Positions 1-7,263 of a DNA stretch of 11,986 bases are shown here, one piece after another. The stretch's first letter is position 1. Each line of letters starts with the position of its first letter. The position numbers and the translations under genes were made by a program. This DNA comes from an uncultured Oscillospiraceae bacterium. Its GTDB lineage: Bacteria; Bacillota; Clostridia; Oscillospirales; Oscillospiraceae. Below the pieces are notes generated by a model, which saw only the letters and a program-made list of their open reading frames with translations, searched no databases and was not told where the DNA came from. The DNA lies in contig CAKTQP010000054.1 of assembly GCA_934597165.1 (NCBI GenBank), positions 1 to 11,986 on the forward strand, given 5' to 3'.

Positions 1-216
1 TTCACCATGACCGGCATGCCGGTGGTCTCCAGCCAGTACTGGAACATGGTGTACGGCGGCTGCGCCGAGGAAGTGGCACAGGACGCTGAGGGCTTACAGA
101 CCATGCGCACCCTGGGACGGAACATGGCATTCATGATGAAGAGCTTCCAGCTGGGCCGGGAGCAATTCGGGCTGCCAGCAAAGGAAGCGCCTATCTTCAC
201 CAATTTTCACAGATGA
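1..216 (+). CDS. Flavodoxin-family / NADPH-dependent FMN reductase-like protein, C-terminal part only
   Basis: The reading frame is open from the first base of the window to a TGA at 214-216, giving about 71 residues of a C-terminus; the start lies outside the window. The segment with GMPVVSSQYWNMVYGG followed by EEVAQDAEGLQTMRTLGRNM resembles the end of WrbA-like multimeric flavodoxins, in which the SQYWNMVHG-type motif lies near the flavin site and the last helix carries the TMRTLGRNMA stretch. By family it would bind FMN and act as a cytosolic oxidoreductase. The nucleotide-binding N-terminus cannot be seen, so the substrate and any iron-sulfur site remain unknown. It is convergent with lplA and shares a bidirectional terminator with it, so it belongs to a different transcription unit. 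Confidence 0.8.
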   Translation, partial: FTMTGMPVVSSQYWNMVYGGCAEEVAQDAEGLQTMRTLGRNMAFMMKSFQLGREQFGLPAKEAPIFTNFHR

Positions 217-220
217 TCAA

Positions 221-266
221 ACAAAAAGCACCCATTCATGACGCTGTCATCATGAATGGGTGTTTT
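221..266. terminator. Bidirectional intrinsic terminator between the flavodoxin gene and lplA
   Basis: A perfect 13-bp inverted repeat (229-241 with 250-262, CACCCATTCATGA and its complement) encloses an 8-nt loop. It is flanked by an A-run on the left (223-227) and TTTT on the right (263-266), so a U-tract follows the hairpin on either strand. It begins a few bases after the flavodoxin stop and lies about 27 nt beyond the lplA stop, which suits termination of both convergent genes. Confidence 0.85.
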
Positions 267-293
267 GCTGTACTGATATGATTTCCGTCCGTC

Positions 294-1292
294 TTATTCG
301 AACAACGTGTCCAAGATCTCCGGCAAAGTGATCGTACCGAAATACCGTTCCAACGGAAGCGCCGCGAGACGCTGCTTCAATTCGTCCTGACGATAGGGCG
401 CACCCCGCAGAGCGGTCACCACCTCGTCCAGAGAGGTCAGGGACAGGAAGTCCCCATAGAATCGGACATCCACAATGGTGCCATCTTTCACCTGAAGGCC
501 TACCTCCAGAATGCCGCCGGGCCACTTGCGCTTATTGGTAAAGGTAAAGCGGGGAGAACGGCCGTAGGTCCATTCCCAGGTGTCATATTTGCTCTCCTTC
601 AGAGCCTGCACCGCCGCCAATTCCTCTGCCGTCAAGCTGCCCGTCTCCAAGCCTTCACCGCCGAATGCATTCTTCAGGTACTGCCAGAAGGTCGGCAGAT
701 CCATGTCCTCCTTCAGGAAGGACCGGATATTGCCCACACGAGACCGGACAGACTGGGTGCTCTTGGATTCAAATTTAGCCGGATCTGCCCGCAGTGCGCC
801 AGCGATCATGCTGGGGTCAGAGTCAAAGAGCAGCGTTCCATGGAAGAGCATCCGCTTGCCCAACAGGCGCTGTGCCGTACCGGAAATCTTGCGGCCTTCT
901 ACCAGGATGTCGTTGCGGCCAGAGGCTTCCGCCTGAAGTCCCAATCCCTGGAGCGCCTCCACCACCGGACGGGTGAACTGCTGATAAGTCATGTCCGCAG
1001 CATTCTCCACATCGGTGATAAAGGAATAGTTCAGGTTCCCCATATCGTGGTACACTGCACCGCCGCCGGTGGTGCGCCGGACCACGTGGATGTGATGTTC
1101 CGCCACGAAATCAGGGTCGATTTCTGCCGCCGTGTTCTGGTTCTGTCCCACCACAATGGTGTTGTCATTCTGCCAGAGCAGCAGGTACGGACGATCCTGC
1201 CGGTTTCTCAGCACCGTCTCCTCAAAAGCCAGGTTATAGGCCGGATCAGTGCTGTGGGTTTCCAAATACATGGTCGATTTGCTTGCAGACAT
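294..1292 (-). CDS. lplA: Lipoate-protein ligase A
   Basis: The 332-residue protein has the length and order of two-domain LplA. The N-terminal catalytic domain carries the lipoyl-AMP loop RRTTGGGAVYHDMGN (residues 72-86) and GRKISGTAQR with the conserved lysine at 135. A small C-terminal accessory domain spans about 245-332. The family activates free lipoate with ATP and transfers it to the lysine of lipoyl domains. Here the likely clients are the E2 and the lipoyl-bearing E3 encoded just upstream, each with a DK at residue 43. The frame stays open further upstream, but the ATG at 1292 is preferred: it has AAGGAGG 8 nt before it (1301-1307) and conserved sequence begins right after it. It is separated from E3 by a 436-nt structured gap, so it may be co-transcribed with extra control or have its own promoter. 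Confidence 0.93.
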   Translation of the reverse strand: MSASKSTMYLETHSTDPAYNLAFEETVLRNRQDRPYLLLWQNDNTIVVGQNQNTAAEIDPDFVAEHHIHVVRRTTGGGAVYHDMGNLNYSFITDVENAADMTYQQFTRPVVEALQGLGLQAEASGRNDILVEGRKISGTAQRLLGKRMLFHGTLLFDSDPSMIAGALRADPAKFESKSTQSVRSRVGNIRSFLKEDMDLPTFWQYLKNAFGGEGLETGSLTAEELAAVQALKESKYDTWEWTYGRSPRFTFTNKRKWPGGILEVGLQVKDGTIVDVRFYGDFLSLTSLDEVVTALRGAPYRQDELKQRLAALPLERYFGTITLPEILDTLFE

Positions 1293-1728
1293 TGTGGTCT
1301 CCTCCTTGCGGTGAAAGATTTTCCGGTGGGCATCTCCCACCTGCGTTCGAGGTCGTTCAACGCAGTTCAACAACCGAACCACTCCGGTACCGGAGCCTTT
1401 CTCTGGCATCACAGCGTGCACAAGCAGCATTCCACTTCCTCGCGTACCTCAGGCGGTGTAGATCCTCTCCAAGGTGCAGGTGGGATCACTCCTCCTGCAA
1501 GGGGATCTGAACCACCTCCTGACGCACGGCAGGGGTAGGAAGAAAGGGAACCATCGCTGCTATAGAAATCGAAAATAAGAGTAAATGAACCGAATGCAAT
1601 GGGTAAGAGCAGCAGCGCGAGGTTCTGAAAGGCCGGAAGTGCTCTGGTGACAAGGCAGAAAGCCCCGGTACCTGGATATCGTAATATCATGCAACGCGTG
1701 CGCTTCATGATATTACAAGCCTGTTAGC
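1293..1728 (-). other. Long structured intergenic/leader region upstream of lplA, no recognised RNA family
   Basis: These 436 nt between the E3 stop and the lplA start hold no convincing gene. On the minus strand they form several possible hairpins: an 11-bp stem right after E3 (1681-1716), a GCAGG/CCTGC stem (1476-1498), a 14-bp palindrome CTCCGGTACCGGAG (1382-1395), a CTGCGTT/AACGCAG stem (1341-1365) and a GGTGGG/CCCACC stem (1325-1341) some 20 nt before the lplA ribosome binding site. An AT-rich block around 1559-1600 includes a weak promoter-like pair, TTTACT (1580-1585) and TATAGC (1559-1564), with only a 15-nt spacer. I compared it by eye with T-box, TPP, SAM, glycine, FMN, cobalamin and fluoride elements and found no match to their conserved cores. 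It could be an untranslated leader controlling lplA, or simply a spacer with its own promoter. Confidence 0.45.
1681..1716 (-). other. Inverted repeat immediately downstream of the E3 gene
   Basis: An exact 11-bp inverted repeat, GTAATATCATG (1681-1691) and CATGATATTAC (1706-1716), flanks a 14-nt GC-rich loop. It starts 12 nt after the E3 stop codon. On the minus strand it is not followed by a U-tract, so it does not look like a standard intrinsic terminator. It may protect the 3' end of the upstream mRNA or act as a partial attenuator, letting lplA be expressed at a lower level. Its function is inferred from position only. Confidence 0.5.
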
Positions 1729-3459
1729 TTACTTCTTCTTTTTAGACGGGATATGGATGGCACGACCCAGAGCATCCAGAGCGCATTCCCGGATGGTCTC
1801 GGTCACCGTGGGATGGGAGTGGATGGTCGCAATGATCTCATCCAGGGTCATCTCGTCGGAGATGGCCAGGGCGCCATCTGCGATCAGGTCGGTTGCGCGC
1901 GGCCCGATGATGTGCATACCCAGGATCTCGCCATATTCCTTGCCAGCGATGATCTTGACAACGCCTTCGCCGCCATTCAGGATCAGAGCTTTACCGTTGG
2001 CGTTCATGGGGAACTTGCCCACGATGTAGTCGATGCCCTGTGCCTTTGCCTGTTCCTCGGTGAGACCAACGGAAGCAGCTTCCGGCTCAATGTAGACGCA
2101 GGTGGGGTTGGTGCGCTCGTCGTAGACAGCGGGGATACCCATGATGTTCTCTGCGGCCACTTCGCCCATAGCGGATGCAGTGTGGGCCAGCTGTGCGTGA
2201 CCGAACACGCAGTCGCCGATGGCATAGACGCCGGGCACGTTGGTCTCCATCTTGTCGTTGACGATGATGCGGCCACGTTCGTTGTCCAGACCGCCTGCTG
2301 CCAGATCCAGCGCATCAGTGTTGGCACGGCGGCCGATGGCGACCAGTACCTTTTCTGCTTCGAAGCTGACGGTTTCGCCCGCCTTGTTCTTGCAGACGAC
2401 CTTTGCGCCGCTGGGAGCGGATTCGATGCTCTGAACCGGGCATTCCAGGTGGAATTCCATGCCCATCTTCTTCATGTGGGCAACACCGACCTTGGTCAGG
2501 TCGCCGTCCAGCATGGGCAGCATATGATCCAGTGCTTCGACGACAGTGATCTTGGTGCCGAATGCAGCGTATGCACATGCCAGTTCCAGACCGATGACGC
2601 CAGCGCCGATGACGACCATGCTCTTGGGGAGCTGTTCCAGGCTCAGCGCGCCGGTGGAGTCGATGCAGTTGGGATTTTCCTTCAGGCCGGGGATGGGAGG
2701 CTGGGTGTTGACAGAGCCAGTGGCCACGATGATCGCGTCAGCAGTCATCTCTTCGGTGGTGCCATCTGCCTTCTTGACAGAGAGCTTGCCAGGTGCCACA
2801 AACTTGGCTTCGCCGTCGATCTTTGCGACCTTGTTTGCCTTGAACAGGCCAGCGATACCGCCGGTCAGCTGCTTGGAGATAGCATTCTTATGGGCGATGA
2901 CCTGGGGGAAGTTGACGGTGACGTTGTCCACTTCCACGCCGATGTCCTTACCCTGATGCTTGATGTCCTCGATCAGCTCTGCGCTGTGCAGCAGGCACTT
3001 GGTGGGGATGCAGCCCACGTTCAGGCAGGTGCCGCCCAGGTGCTTCTGTTCGATGACAGTGACCTTTGCGCCCAGCTGAGCCAGACGGATGGCAGCCACA
3101 TAACCGCCAGGGCCGCCGCCGATGACGATGACGCGCTTGTCGCCGGCAGGCTTTGCCGGTGCTGCAGCAGCTGCAGGCGCTGCGGCAGGTGCTGCGGGAG
3201 CAGCGCCGCCCACCTGTTCGCCCGGCTGGCCGATATAGCCCAGCAGGCCCTTGACGGGGATATCCTCGTCCTCTTGTGCAACGATCTTCAGGAGCACACC
3301 GTCGTGCTCGCTGACCACTTCGTTGGTCAGCTTATCAGTGGTGATCTCCAGGATGGCTTCGCCAGCCTTCACGGCGTCGCCTTCCTTTTTCAGCCACTTA
3401 GAGACGGTACCCTCTTCCATGGTCAGCCCCAGCTGGGGCATGGTGATTTCAAAAGCCAT
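1729..3459 (-). CDS. lpdA: Dihydrolipoyl dehydrogenase (E3) with N-terminal lipoyl domain
   Basis: The 576-residue protein is about 100 residues longer than plain E3 because a lipoyl domain (1-84, lipoyl-lysine K43 in TTDKLTNE) and an Ala/Pro linker (about 85-107) precede the enzyme. The enzyme core shows the FAD site GGGPGG (114-119), the redox disulfide GGTCLNVGC (C145/C150), the NAD site GAGVIGLE (about 285-292), the second FAD motif ending AIGD (413-416) and the C-terminal HSHPTVTE with catalytic H549 and E554. All key residues are present. It reoxidises dihydrolipoamide on E2 and passes electrons to NAD+. Lipoyl-E3 fusions are known in acetoin dehydrogenase operons such as that of Clostridium magnum. 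It starts 13 nt after the E2 stop, and its AGGAGG (3468-3473) overlaps that stop codon. The protein ends in a KKKK tail. Confidence 0.96.
   Translation of the reverse strand: MAFEITMPQLGLTMEEGTVSKWLKKEGDAVKAGEAILEITTDKLTNEVVSEHDGVLLKIVAQEDEDIPVKGLLGYIGQPGEQVGGAAPAAPAAAPAAAAAPAKPAGDKRVIVIGGGPGGYVAAIRLAQLGAKVTVIEQKHLGGTCLNVGCIPTKCLLHSAELIEDIKHQGKDIGVEVDNVTVNFPQVIAHKNAISKQLTGGIAGLFKANKVAKIDGEAKFVAPGKLSVKKADGTTEEMTADAIIVATGSVNTQPPIPGLKENPNCIDSTGALSLEQLPKSMVVIGAGVIGLELACAYAAFGTKITVVEALDHMLPMLDGDLTKVGVAHMKKMGMEFHLECPVQSIESAPSGAKVVCKNKAGETVSFEAEKVLVAIGRRANTDALDLAAGGLDNERGRIIVNDKMETNVPGVYAIGDCVFGHAQLAHTASAMGEVAAENIMGIPAVYDERTNPTCVYIEPEAASVGLTEEQAKAQGIDYIVGKFPMNANGKALILNGGEGVVKIIAGKEYGEILGMHIIGPRATDLIADGALAISDEMTLDEIIATIHSHPTVTETIRECALDALGRAIHIPSKKKK
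3208..3459 (-). repeat. Lipoyl-domain repeat, copy in E3
   Basis: The first 84 codons of the E3 gene are a direct repeat of the first 84 codons of the E2 gene (4472-4723). By eye the protein copies differ at only 9 of 84 positions. At DNA level the stretch around the lipoyl-lysine codon (about 3281-3356 against 4541-4616) shows only about three mismatches. This indicates a recent duplication or continuing gene conversion. Confidence 0.9.
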
Positions 3460-3472
3460 AGGTTCGCCCTCC

Positions 3473-4723
3473 TCAGAGCAGAATATTCAGCGGGCTCTGC
3501 AGCAGGTCGCGCAGATCCATAGCAAACTTTGCTGCCACGGCACCGTCCATGAGACGATGGTCCAGAGTGAAGGACAGGCGCATGACCTGATGCTTGCTGA
3601 TGTTGCCCTCGTCGTCCATCTGCAGTTCATCTTCGATGGAGCACACGCCCAGGATAGCGGCGTTAGGCTGGTTGACGATGGGGGTAAAGGTTTCAATACC
3701 GAACATACCCAGGTTGCTGACCGAGAAGGTGGAACCCTTGTATTCATCGGGGGTGAGCTTGTTTTCCTTGGCGCGGGTTGCCAGATCCTTTGCCGTAGCG
3801 GACAGCTCGTCCAGACCCATCTTGTCTGCGTCACGGATGACGGGGACGATCAGGCCGGCGTCCAGTGCCACTGCCATGCCCAGGTTGACATGGGTGTGCT
3901 GGATCATCTGGTTGCCGTCATAGCTGACCAGGATCTCAGGATGCTGACGCAGCACCTTGGCGGTAGCCTTCAGGACCAGATCGTTGACGGAGTACTTCTT
4001 GCCGGTCTTGGCCAGCAGATCCTTCCGGAACTTCATCAGCTCGGTGACATCCACCTTGGTGTTCTGGGTGACAGGCGGGATCTCAGTATGAGACTGGAGC
4101 ATACGCTCGGCGACGACCTTGCGCATACCGCTGAGCTTGACGACGGTATCGCCATCCATCAGCTCCAGGTCGCTCTTTGCAGCAGGTGCTGCTGCGGGAG
4201 CGGGAGCTGCTGCTGCGGGAGCAGGAGCAGCCTTCTGGGCTTCCGCTGCGGCGTAGATGTCCTTGGCCACGATACGGCCGGAGGGGCCGGAACCGGTGAG
4301 GGTGGAATAATCCACGCCCATGCCAGCGGCCAGCTTCCGTGCGAAGGGAGAGATGCGGATCCGCTTGCCGGATGCGTCAGCAACAGGTGCTGCTGCGGGT
4401 GCGGCAGGAGCGGCGGCAGCGGCGGGTGCTGCTTCGGGAGCAGCGGCTGCAGCAGGAGCTGCGGCGCCATCGCCAACCTGTTCGCCCGGCTGGCCGATGT
4501 AAGCCAGCAGGCCCTTGACGGGGATGTCATCGCCTTCCTGGGCGACGATCTTCAGGAGCACACCGTCATGTTCGCTCACCACTTCGTTGGTCAGCTTATC
4601 AGTGGTGATCTCCAGGATGGCCTCGCCAGTCTTTACCTCGTCGCCTTCCTTTTTCAGCCACTGAGAGACGGTGCCCTCTTCCATGGTCAGCCCCAGCTGG
4701 GGCATCAATACTTCATATGCCAT
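3473..4723 (-). CDS. acoC: Dihydrolipoamide acyltransferase (E2) of a 2-oxo-acid/acetoin dehydrogenase complex
   Basis: The 416 residues follow the classic E2 layout. A single lipoyl domain (1-84, K43 in TTDKLTNE) is followed by a long Ala/Pro linker (85-118). A peripheral subunit-binding domain comes next (about 122-156, ISPFARKLA then GPSGRIVAKDI), then a second Ala/Pro linker (about 160-183) and the catalytic acyltransferase domain (about 190-416). The active-site motif DHRLMDGA is complete, with H389 and D393. E2 forms the core of the complex, takes the acyl group from E1 on its lipoyl arm and passes it to CoA. It follows E1-beta by 13 nt, with the ribosome binding site inside the upstream stop (TGAGGAGG), which suggests translational coupling and matched amounts. 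Whether the acyl group comes from acetoin, pyruvate or another oxo acid cannot be settled from the sequence. Confidence 0.93.
   Translation of the reverse strand: MAYEVLMPQLGLTMEEGTVSQWLKKEGDEVKTGEAILEITTDKLTNEVVSEHDGVLLKIVAQEGDDIPVKGLLAYIGQPGEQVGDGAAAPAAAAAPEAAPAAAAAPAAPAAAPVADASGKRIRISPFARKLAAGMGVDYSTLTGSGPSGRIVAKDIYAAAEAQKAAPAPAAAAPAPAAAPAAKSDLELMDGDTVVKLSGMRKVVAERMLQSHTEIPPVTQNTKVDVTELMKFRKDLLAKTGKKYSVNDLVLKATAKVLRQHPEILVSYDGNQMIQHTHVNLGMAVALDAGLIVPVIRDADKMGLDELSATAKDLATRAKENKLTPDEYKGSTFSVSNLGMFGIETFTPIVNQPNAAILGVCSIEDELQMDDEGNISKHQVMRLSFTLDHRLMDGAVAAKFAMDLRDLLQSPLNILL
4472..4723 (-). repeat. Lipoyl-domain repeat, copy in E2
   Basis: This is the partner of the direct repeat at 3208-3459. 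The two copies encode almost the same lipoyl domain. Differences cluster in the first few residues and around residues 21-32, 64-65 and 74, while the lysine-bearing hairpin is identical. Confidence 0.9.
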
Positions 4724-4736
4724 GTCAGTTTCCTCC

Positions 4737-5717
4737 TCACTTGTTCAGCACGCGCTTGACCGCGGCAACGATATCTGCCGGGTGGGGGAAGTTCTGGTCT
4801 TCCAGCACGGGGCTGAAGGGAGAACAGATGTTCAGGCCGCACACACGTTCCACGGGAGCATCCAGTTCATCGAACAGCTCTTCAGAGATCTCAGCGGAGA
4901 GCTCACCAGCGAAGCTGCCGCGCTTGACTTCTTCGGAGACGATGATGGCGTTGTGGGTCTTGGAGATGGATGCCTTGATCGCGTCCCAATCCAGGGGCAC
5001 CAGGGATCTCAGATCCAGCACTTCCACATCAATGCCTTCCTGTTCCAGGGTCTTTGCAGCTTCCAGAGCGAAGTTGACTTCACGGGACCAGGAGATGATG
5101 GTCAGATCCTTGCCCTCGCGCTTGACCTTAGCCTGACCCAGGGGGATGGTGTATTCGCCTTCCGGAATTTCTTCCTTGTGGGCATACAGCAGCTTGTGTT
5201 CCAGGAAAATGACGGGGTCTTCGTCACGGATTGCGCTCTTCAGCAGACCCTTTGCGTCCTCTGCGGAGCAGGGAGCGACGACCTTCAGGCCGGGGAAGTG
5301 GCAGAAGAAGTTCTCCAGAGACTGAGAATGCTGACCAGCGTTGCGGCGGCCGGAGCCCATGGGTGCACGCAGCACCATAGGAACGCTGCACTGACCACCG
5401 GTCATGTAACGCATCTTTGCTGCCTGGTTGAACAGGGGGTCTGCACATTCGGTAGCGAAGTCATCGTACATCAGCTCCACCACGGGGTGCATCCCACGCA
5501 TTGCTGCGCCGACAGCCATACCTACAAAGCCCTCTTCGGAGATCGGGGTATCGATCACACGGTTGGGACCAAATTCATCCAGAAAGCCCCGGGTAATGGC
5601 GAACACGTTGCCCATAACAGCCATATCTTCGCCCATGATGAACATCTTGTCATCCCGAAGCATCTCTTCATGCAAAGCTTCACCGATGGCCTTGCTGACG
5701 GTGATTTTCTTGCTCAT
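4737..5717 (-). CDS. acoB: TPP-dependent dehydrogenase E1 component, beta subunit (acetoin dehydrogenase-like)
   Basis: The 326-residue protein matches the length of the beta subunit of heterotetrameric E1 enzymes. It begins with SKAIGEALHEEM and GEDMAVMGNVF. These are followed by DTPISEEGFVGMAVGAA, MRGMHPVVELMYDDF and AAKMRYMTGG, which form the pyrimidine-binding domain for thiamine diphosphate. A transketolase-type C-terminal domain follows (SWSREVNFALEAA, VEVLDLRSLVPLD, EE near 270). The GFVGMAVGAAMRGM wording is closer to AcoB-type than to pyruvate-type beta subunits, from memory. With E1-alpha it would carry out the TPP-dependent cleavage and reductive acylation of lipoate. The ATG at 5717 is preferred because it overlaps the E1-alpha stop as ATGA and has AAAGGTG upstream. 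A GTG 12 nt further upstream is possible but lacks good spacing. Confidence 0.92.
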   Translation of the reverse strand: MSKKITVSKAIGEALHEEMLRDDKMFIMGEDMAVMGNVFAITRGFLDEFGPNRVIDTPISEEGFVGMAVGAAMRGMHPVVELMYDDFATECADPLFNQAAKMRYMTGGQCSVPMVLRAPMGSGRRNAGQHSQSLENFFCHFPGLKVVAPCSAEDAKGLLKSAIRDEDPVIFLEHKLLYAHKEEIPEGEYTIPLGQAKVKREGKDLTIISWSREVNFALEAAKTLEQEGIDVEVLDLRSLVPLDWDAIKASISKTHNAIIVSEEVKRGSFAGELSAEISEELFDELDAPVERVCGLNICSPFSPVLEDQNFPHPADIVAAVKRVLNK

Positions 5718-6712
5718 CTTGCCACGCACCTTTCGTTATCAGTCACATACATATCATCCAGCACAGTAGCGGGATCGGGATAGGGGGATTCGTCTGCGAA
5801 CTTCACAGCTTCGTCCATCTCTTCTTCTGCGGCTGCCTTGACAGCGTCCAGCTCTTCCTGGGTAGCGCCCAGCTTCAGCAGGCGTTCGCCCAGCAGCATG
5901 ATGCCATCCTTCTTCAGGGCTTCTTCCATGTATTCCTTGGGACGATACACAGCGGGATCGCCACAATAGTGACCCTGATAACGGTAGACCTTTGCTTCCA
6001 GCAGATAGGGACCCTTGCCGGAACGAGCGTGTTCCATAGCCACCTGCATGGCCTCATAGACCTCAGTGGGGTTGGTCCCGTCCACCACGGCGTATTCCAC
6101 ACCGTAAGCAGCGGCACGGGAAGCCAGATCCGGGGTATTGGTCACACGGTGGATCTCGGTAGAGACGCCATAGCAGTTGTTCTCAATGAACCAGACCATG
6201 GGCAGATGCCAAGTGGCAGCCATGTTCAGAGATTCATGGAAGGAGCCTTCGTTGGTAGCACCATCACCGAAGCAGCCTACGCTGACGGAGTCGTCACCCA
6301 TGATCTTGGAAGCCAGAGCACTGCCGGCGGAGATGAGCTGACCAGCACCGACGATGCCGTTAGCGCCCAGATGGTTCATCTTCTCCATGTCAGCGATGTG
6401 CATGGAACCGCCCTTGCCCTTGCAGTAGCCGGTGACCTTGCCGAACAGCTCAGCCATTGCCAGCTTGGGGTCTGCGCCTCTGGCGATCGCGTGGCCATGA
6501 CCACGATGAGTGGAGGTGAAATAATCTCTGGGTTCGATGGCTGCGAAGGCGCCTGCTTCGGCGGCCTCCTGACCGATGCTCAGATGAATGTTGCCTGCCA
6601 GCATGCCCTTGGTGAAGCAGTTTGCTGCGTGCTCTTCAAATGCACGAATCCGAACCATGGTCCGGTAAAACTCCATCAGCTGCTCTTTTGTATACTTTTC
6701 TTTTGTAGCCAA
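5714..6712 (-). CDS. acoA: TPP-dependent dehydrogenase E1 component, alpha subunit (acetoin dehydrogenase-like)
   Basis: With a TTG start at 6712 the protein has 332 residues, the usual size for AcoA/PdhA alpha subunits. The thiamine diphosphate motif runs from GDGATNEGSFHE (149-160) to ENN (177-179) and is complete. HLSIGQEA (43-50), THRGHGH (68-74) and RYQGHYCGDP (244-253, conserved His at 248) are further family landmarks. The GANGIVGAG segment (117-125) fits the acetoin-dehydrogenase branch. The frame is open upstream, but conserved sequence starts at ATKEKYTKEQL. AAGAAAGG (6723-6730) sits 10 nt before the TTG, while a GTG at 6721 is too close to that site. A non-ATG start may set a lower translation rate. 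It lies 37 nt after the PPC gene and overlaps E1-beta by 4 nt. The substrate may be acetoin, pyruvate or another 2-oxo acid. Confidence 0.92.
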   Translation of the reverse strand: MATKEKYTKEQLMEFYRTMVRIRAFEEHAANCFTKGMLAGNIHLSIGQEAAEAGAFAAIEPRDYFTSTHRGHGHAIARGADPKLAMAELFGKVTGYCKGKGGSMHIADMEKMNHLGANGIVGAGQLISAGSALASKIMGDDSVSVGCFGDGATNEGSFHESLNMAATWHLPMVWFIENNCYGVSTEIHRVTNTPDLASRAAAYGVEYAVVDGTNPTEVYEAMQVAMEHARSGKGPYLLEAKVYRYQGHYCGDPAVYRPKEYMEEALKKDGIMLLGERLLKLGATQEELDAVKAAAEEEMDEAVKFADESPYPDPATVLDDMYVTDNERCVAR

Positions 6713-6749
6713 TGATCTCACGCCTTTCTTATCCGTGTTGTGGTTGAAT

Positions 6750-7235
6750 TTATACTTGACGAGGTGCGAAAATGGGAACCTCCAGATCCTCATCGAACTG
6801 ACGGCCCATGACCAGCCCCTCGATTTCTGCGATGATTACGTCTACGGTCAGCAGAACCTTCGTGCCCTCTACCAGGTGACCGCCATGGGCATTGCCGTAA
6901 CGGTCGCTCAGTGCCATATGGACATGCAGGTTGGTGTTGCCTTCCGCGTCATGGCAGATGATGCCGGAGCCATTGGTCAGCTCGATGGGTCCAGTCAGAT
7001 GCAGGACCTCGCCATAGCCGTAGCCGGCCTTCTTTTCGGGCATTTCCACCGGGTTGCAATAAGCTACCCCGTCCAAGCTGCCAATCGCGCTGAGGATTAC
7101 GCCGCTGTTGATACCGCTGCGGCGACAAGCTTCCTCCAGCCCTTTCAGCACGTCCGTTCCCGGACGCAGCCGGATGGCCACCACTCTGCCCAAGTGGCCT
7201 TGCGCCATTTCCAGAATATCATTGCGATCAGTCAT
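6750..7235 (-). CDS. PPC domain (DUF296) protein
   Basis: The 161-residue protein is a single PPC/DUF296 domain, the fold found alone in bacteria and next to AT-hooks in plants. The hallmark histidines are present: LHVHMALSD (H104, H106) and GNAHGGHLVEG (H117, H120), which in this family can form a metal site. Earlier come the conserved RLRPGTDVLKGLEE and GVILSAIGSLDGV. Bacterial members have no firmly established activity and are often labelled DNA-binding without proof. No AT-hook or other DNA-binding motif is visible here. The ATG is set by AGGAGG 7 nt upstream. The gene sits between the MBL hydrolase (28-nt gap) and E1-alpha (37-nt gap). A role in the same catabolic pathway or in sensing its substrate is therefore plausible, but that is inference. 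Confidence 0.88.
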   Translation of the reverse strand: MTDRNDILEMAQGHLGRVVAIRLRPGTDVLKGLEEACRRSGINSGVILSAIGSLDGVAYCNPVEMPEKKAGYGYGEVLHLTGPIELTNGSGIICHDAEGNTNLHVHMALSDRYGNAHGGHLVEGTKVLLTVDVIIAEIEGLVMGRQFDEDLEVPIFAPRQV

Positions 7236-7263
7236 CGATCTGCCTCCTATCTTTTCACTTTAC

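Noticed and set aside
840..1538. Plus-strand 232-codon frame opposite lplA
   Set aside because: It overlaps the complete lplA gene in antisense and shows no domain pattern.
1440..1565. Fluoride- or glycine-riboswitch-like words (GCGATGG; GGAGAG followed by CACCG) on the minus strand before lplA
   Set aside because: Only short fragments match. The conserved partner segments of those riboswitches are missing.
1409..1708. Minus-strand 99-codon frame between E3 and lplA
   Set aside because: Its ATG lies inside the inverted repeat and has no ribosome binding site. The product has no recognisable domain and the frame fits non-coding sequence.
1753..4759. Plus-strand open frames of 589 and 502 codons opposite E3 and E2
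   Set aside because: Both are antisense shadows of strongly biased genes. The repeated Gly/Cys/Ser tracts are simply the complement of the Ala/Pro linker codons.
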